DNA from: Mariprofundaceae bacterium
GTDB taxonomy: Bacteria > Pseudomonadota > Zetaproteobacteria > Mariprofundales > Mariprofundaceae
Direction of reading: 5' to 3'
Assembly: GCA_027075825.1 (NCBI GenBank)
Contig: JALSZZ010000209.1
Span: 1 to 10,247, forward strand
Length of the DNA stretch: 10,247 nucleotides
The notes below the pieces were generated by a model. The model was not told where the DNA came from. It did no database searches and was given only the letters and a program-made list of their open reading frames with translations. Of this stretch, positions 9,152 through 10,247 are shown piece after piece (position 1 is the first letter of the stretch; each line of letters begins with the position of its first letter). The position numbers and the translations under genes are program-made.

Positions 9152-10059
9152 GATGGCAGATGAATCAGCGAGGCGGCGTGTTGCAATACAAAATCACGAA
9201 AAGCCTGCTGCACGGGCGTGAAGCGTTTGCCTTCCTTGTGAACGATAAACCAGTGGCGGGTAATGGGAAACTCTGCCACATCCAACACCACGAGCCGTCG
9301 CAGCTTCAGTTCCATATCCAGGGTATGCAGTGAGACAATGCCCAGTCCAAGTTCCGACATGACCGCCTGCTTGATGGCTTCCACCCGGTTCATGGCTGCT
9401 GCCGTTTGCAGCTTCAGGCCGCGTGCTTCAAAAAAACGTTCGGCCGCCCGGCGCGTGCCGGAACCTGTTTCGCGAACAATAAAGCGAATATCCGCAAGAT
9501 GTTGCAGTTTGATGTTTTTCCTGCTGGCCAGCGGATGCCCGGGATGGGCAATAATCACCAGCGGGTTTTCCATAAACGGGCGGCCAGTCAGGTGGTGACC
9601 ATCCGGTGGCGTACCCATAATAGCCATATCGGTTTCATGATCATCCAGCGCATGCAAAAGCCCTTCCCGGTTGGTGGCTGAAAGCCGGATATCCACTTTC
9701 GGGTATTGGCGGTGGAAGGCGGCAATCAGCTGAGGCGCAAAATAATTGGCGGTGGCCGCCATGGTGATATGCAGCCGCCCGCCTTCGAGTCCGCGCATGG
9801 CTTCCAGGCGCTCTGCGGTCTGGGTAAGTTGCTCCTGAATGTGCTGGGCACATTTGAGCACTTCCGCTCCCGCCTCGGTTAATAACACCTGCCGTCCCTG
9901 ACGTTCGAACAAGGGCAGTTGCAACTGATCTTCCAGCTGTTTGATTTGCATGGAAACAGCAGGTTGGGTTAAATGCGCGCAGCGCGCAGCTTTGGAAAAG
10001 CTGCGCTCCCGAGCCAGTATTTCCACTATGCGTAATTGCTTCAGGGTGATGCGCTGCAT
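9145..10059 (-). CDS. LysR-family regulator, CbbR-like
   Basis: A 304-residue LysR-type activator. The winged helix-turn-helix is at about 5-64 (FSKAARCAHLTQPAVSMQIKQLE at 21-43), a linker helix at 65-90, and the effector-binding domain from about 95. Several stretches are those seen in CbbR, the Calvin-cycle (RuBisCO operon) activator: TANYFAPQLIAAF (103-115), TNREGLLHALDDHETDMAIMG (129-149), PFMENPLVIIAHPGHPLA (161-178), RETGSGTRRAAERFF (196-210) and the LRRLVVLDVAEFPITRHWFIVHK region (253-275). CbbR proteins sense metabolites such as RuBP or NADPH. No cbb gene is visible in the window, so its target may lie elsewhere. The ATG at 10059 follows the upstream stop by 11 nt, with no obvious ribosome site. 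The LysR family is certain; the CbbR assignment is likely but based on remembered family patterns. Confidence 0.93.
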   Translation of the reverse strand: MQRITLKQLRIVEILARERSFSKAARCAHLTQPAVSMQIKQLEDQLQLPLFERQGRQVLLTEAGAEVLKCAQHIQEQLTQTAERLEAMRGLEGGRLHITMAATANYFAPQLIAAFHRQYPKVDIRLSATNREGLLHALDDHETDMAIMGTPPDGHHLTGRPFMENPLVIIAHPGHPLASRKNIKLQHLADIRFIVRETGSGTRRAAERFFEARGLKLQTAAAMNRVEAIKQAVMSELGLGIVSLHTLDMELKLRRLVVLDVAEFPITRHWFIVHKEGKRFTPVQQAFRDFVLQHAASLIHLPSW

Positions 10060-10070
10060 GGGGTGAATGA

Positions 10071-10247
10071 TCAGCCGGGCGCACGGTAAATACGTTCGAT
10101 TTCGATGGCCTGGCCGCTGGCCACATCGACTTTGACCCGCGTGGCATAGACGCTGGCGCCGCGTTCTACCACTTCAAAGCGTTGTGGCAGACCTTGCACC
10201 ATGCGTACCAGGCAACCATCAACCTTGTTGCCAATTACTGATTGATA
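10071..10247 (-). CDS. C-terminal fragment of an unrecognised protein
   Basis: An open frame enters from the right edge and ends at a TGA at 10071-10073, giving the last 58 residues. The tail contains CLVRMVQGLPQRFEVVERG, VYATRVKVDVASG and ends IERIYRAPG, alternating hydrophobic and charged residues as in beta strands. I do not recognise the family. Codon use looks like its neighbours, and it lies 11 nt upstream of the LysR gene on the same strand, so the two are probably cotranscribed. It may be a small protein or the end of a larger one. Confidence 0.6.
   Translation of the reverse strand, partial: YQSVIGNKVDGCLVRMVQGLPQRFEVVERGASVYATRVKVDVASGQAIEIERIYRAPG

Noticed and set aside
9641..10147. 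168-codon minus-strand frame overlapping the LysR gene
   Set aside because: Out of frame with a highly conserved LysR protein and with the partial upstream gene; composition looks like a frame shadow.

Overview
The window looks like a chromosomal housekeeping region of a Gram-negative proteobacterium. It encodes a primary sigma factor with the proteobacterial domain order, MreB/MreC/MreD, ribosomal protein bS21, a PPi-type phosphofructokinase and a LysR regulator that closely resembles CbbR, the activator of Calvin-cycle genes. The combination suggests an autotrophic or C1-using lineage, such as a Zetaproteobacterium or an autotrophic or methylotrophic Gammaproteobacterium. That placement is inference; no rRNA is present to settle it. 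No tRNA, insertion sequence, phage gene or CRISPR array was seen.

Layout from left to right. (1) 1-861, minus strand: 5' part of a pyrophosphate-dependent 6-phosphofructokinase, with a clear promoter and Shine-Dalgarno site. (2) 862-1023: divergent intergenic region with two dyad symmetries. (3) 1024-1644, plus strand: the only rightward gene, a thermostable-hemolysin-family protein, which ends tail-to-tail with mreD on a shared TTAA. (4) 8405 down to 1641, all minus strand and tightly packed: rpsU, gatB/yqeY-like, dnaG, rpoD, mreB, mreC, mreD. This is the classic macromolecular-synthesis operon (ribosomal protein, primase, sigma-70) running straight into the cell-shape operon. dnaG and rpoD overlap by 11 nt, rpoD-mreB are 21 nt apart, mreB-mreC 13 nt and mreC-mreD 5 nt. 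(5) 8406-8530: a strong sigma-70 promoter and a roughly 85-nt leader for rpsU. The -10 box sits in the loop of a small GC-rich hairpin followed by eight T's on the transcribed side, so the element may also terminate the upstream transcript. (6) 10247 down to 8531, minus strand: the 3' end of an unrecognised gene, a CbbR-like LysR gene, and a secreted/membrane TPR-like protein whose start overlaps the LysR stop by 7 nt.

The genes at 1641-8405 probably form one growth-linked transcription unit that couples translation, replication priming, transcription initiation and cell-wall elongation. The GC-rich discriminator of its promoter suggests growth-rate or stringent control (inference). I found no evidence of a defence system or mobile cargo. 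The most notable points are the rpoD-mreBCD linkage, the nested promoter/terminator element, the dyads in the phosphofructokinase promoter, and the pairing of a CbbR-like regulator with an uncharacterised membrane protein.
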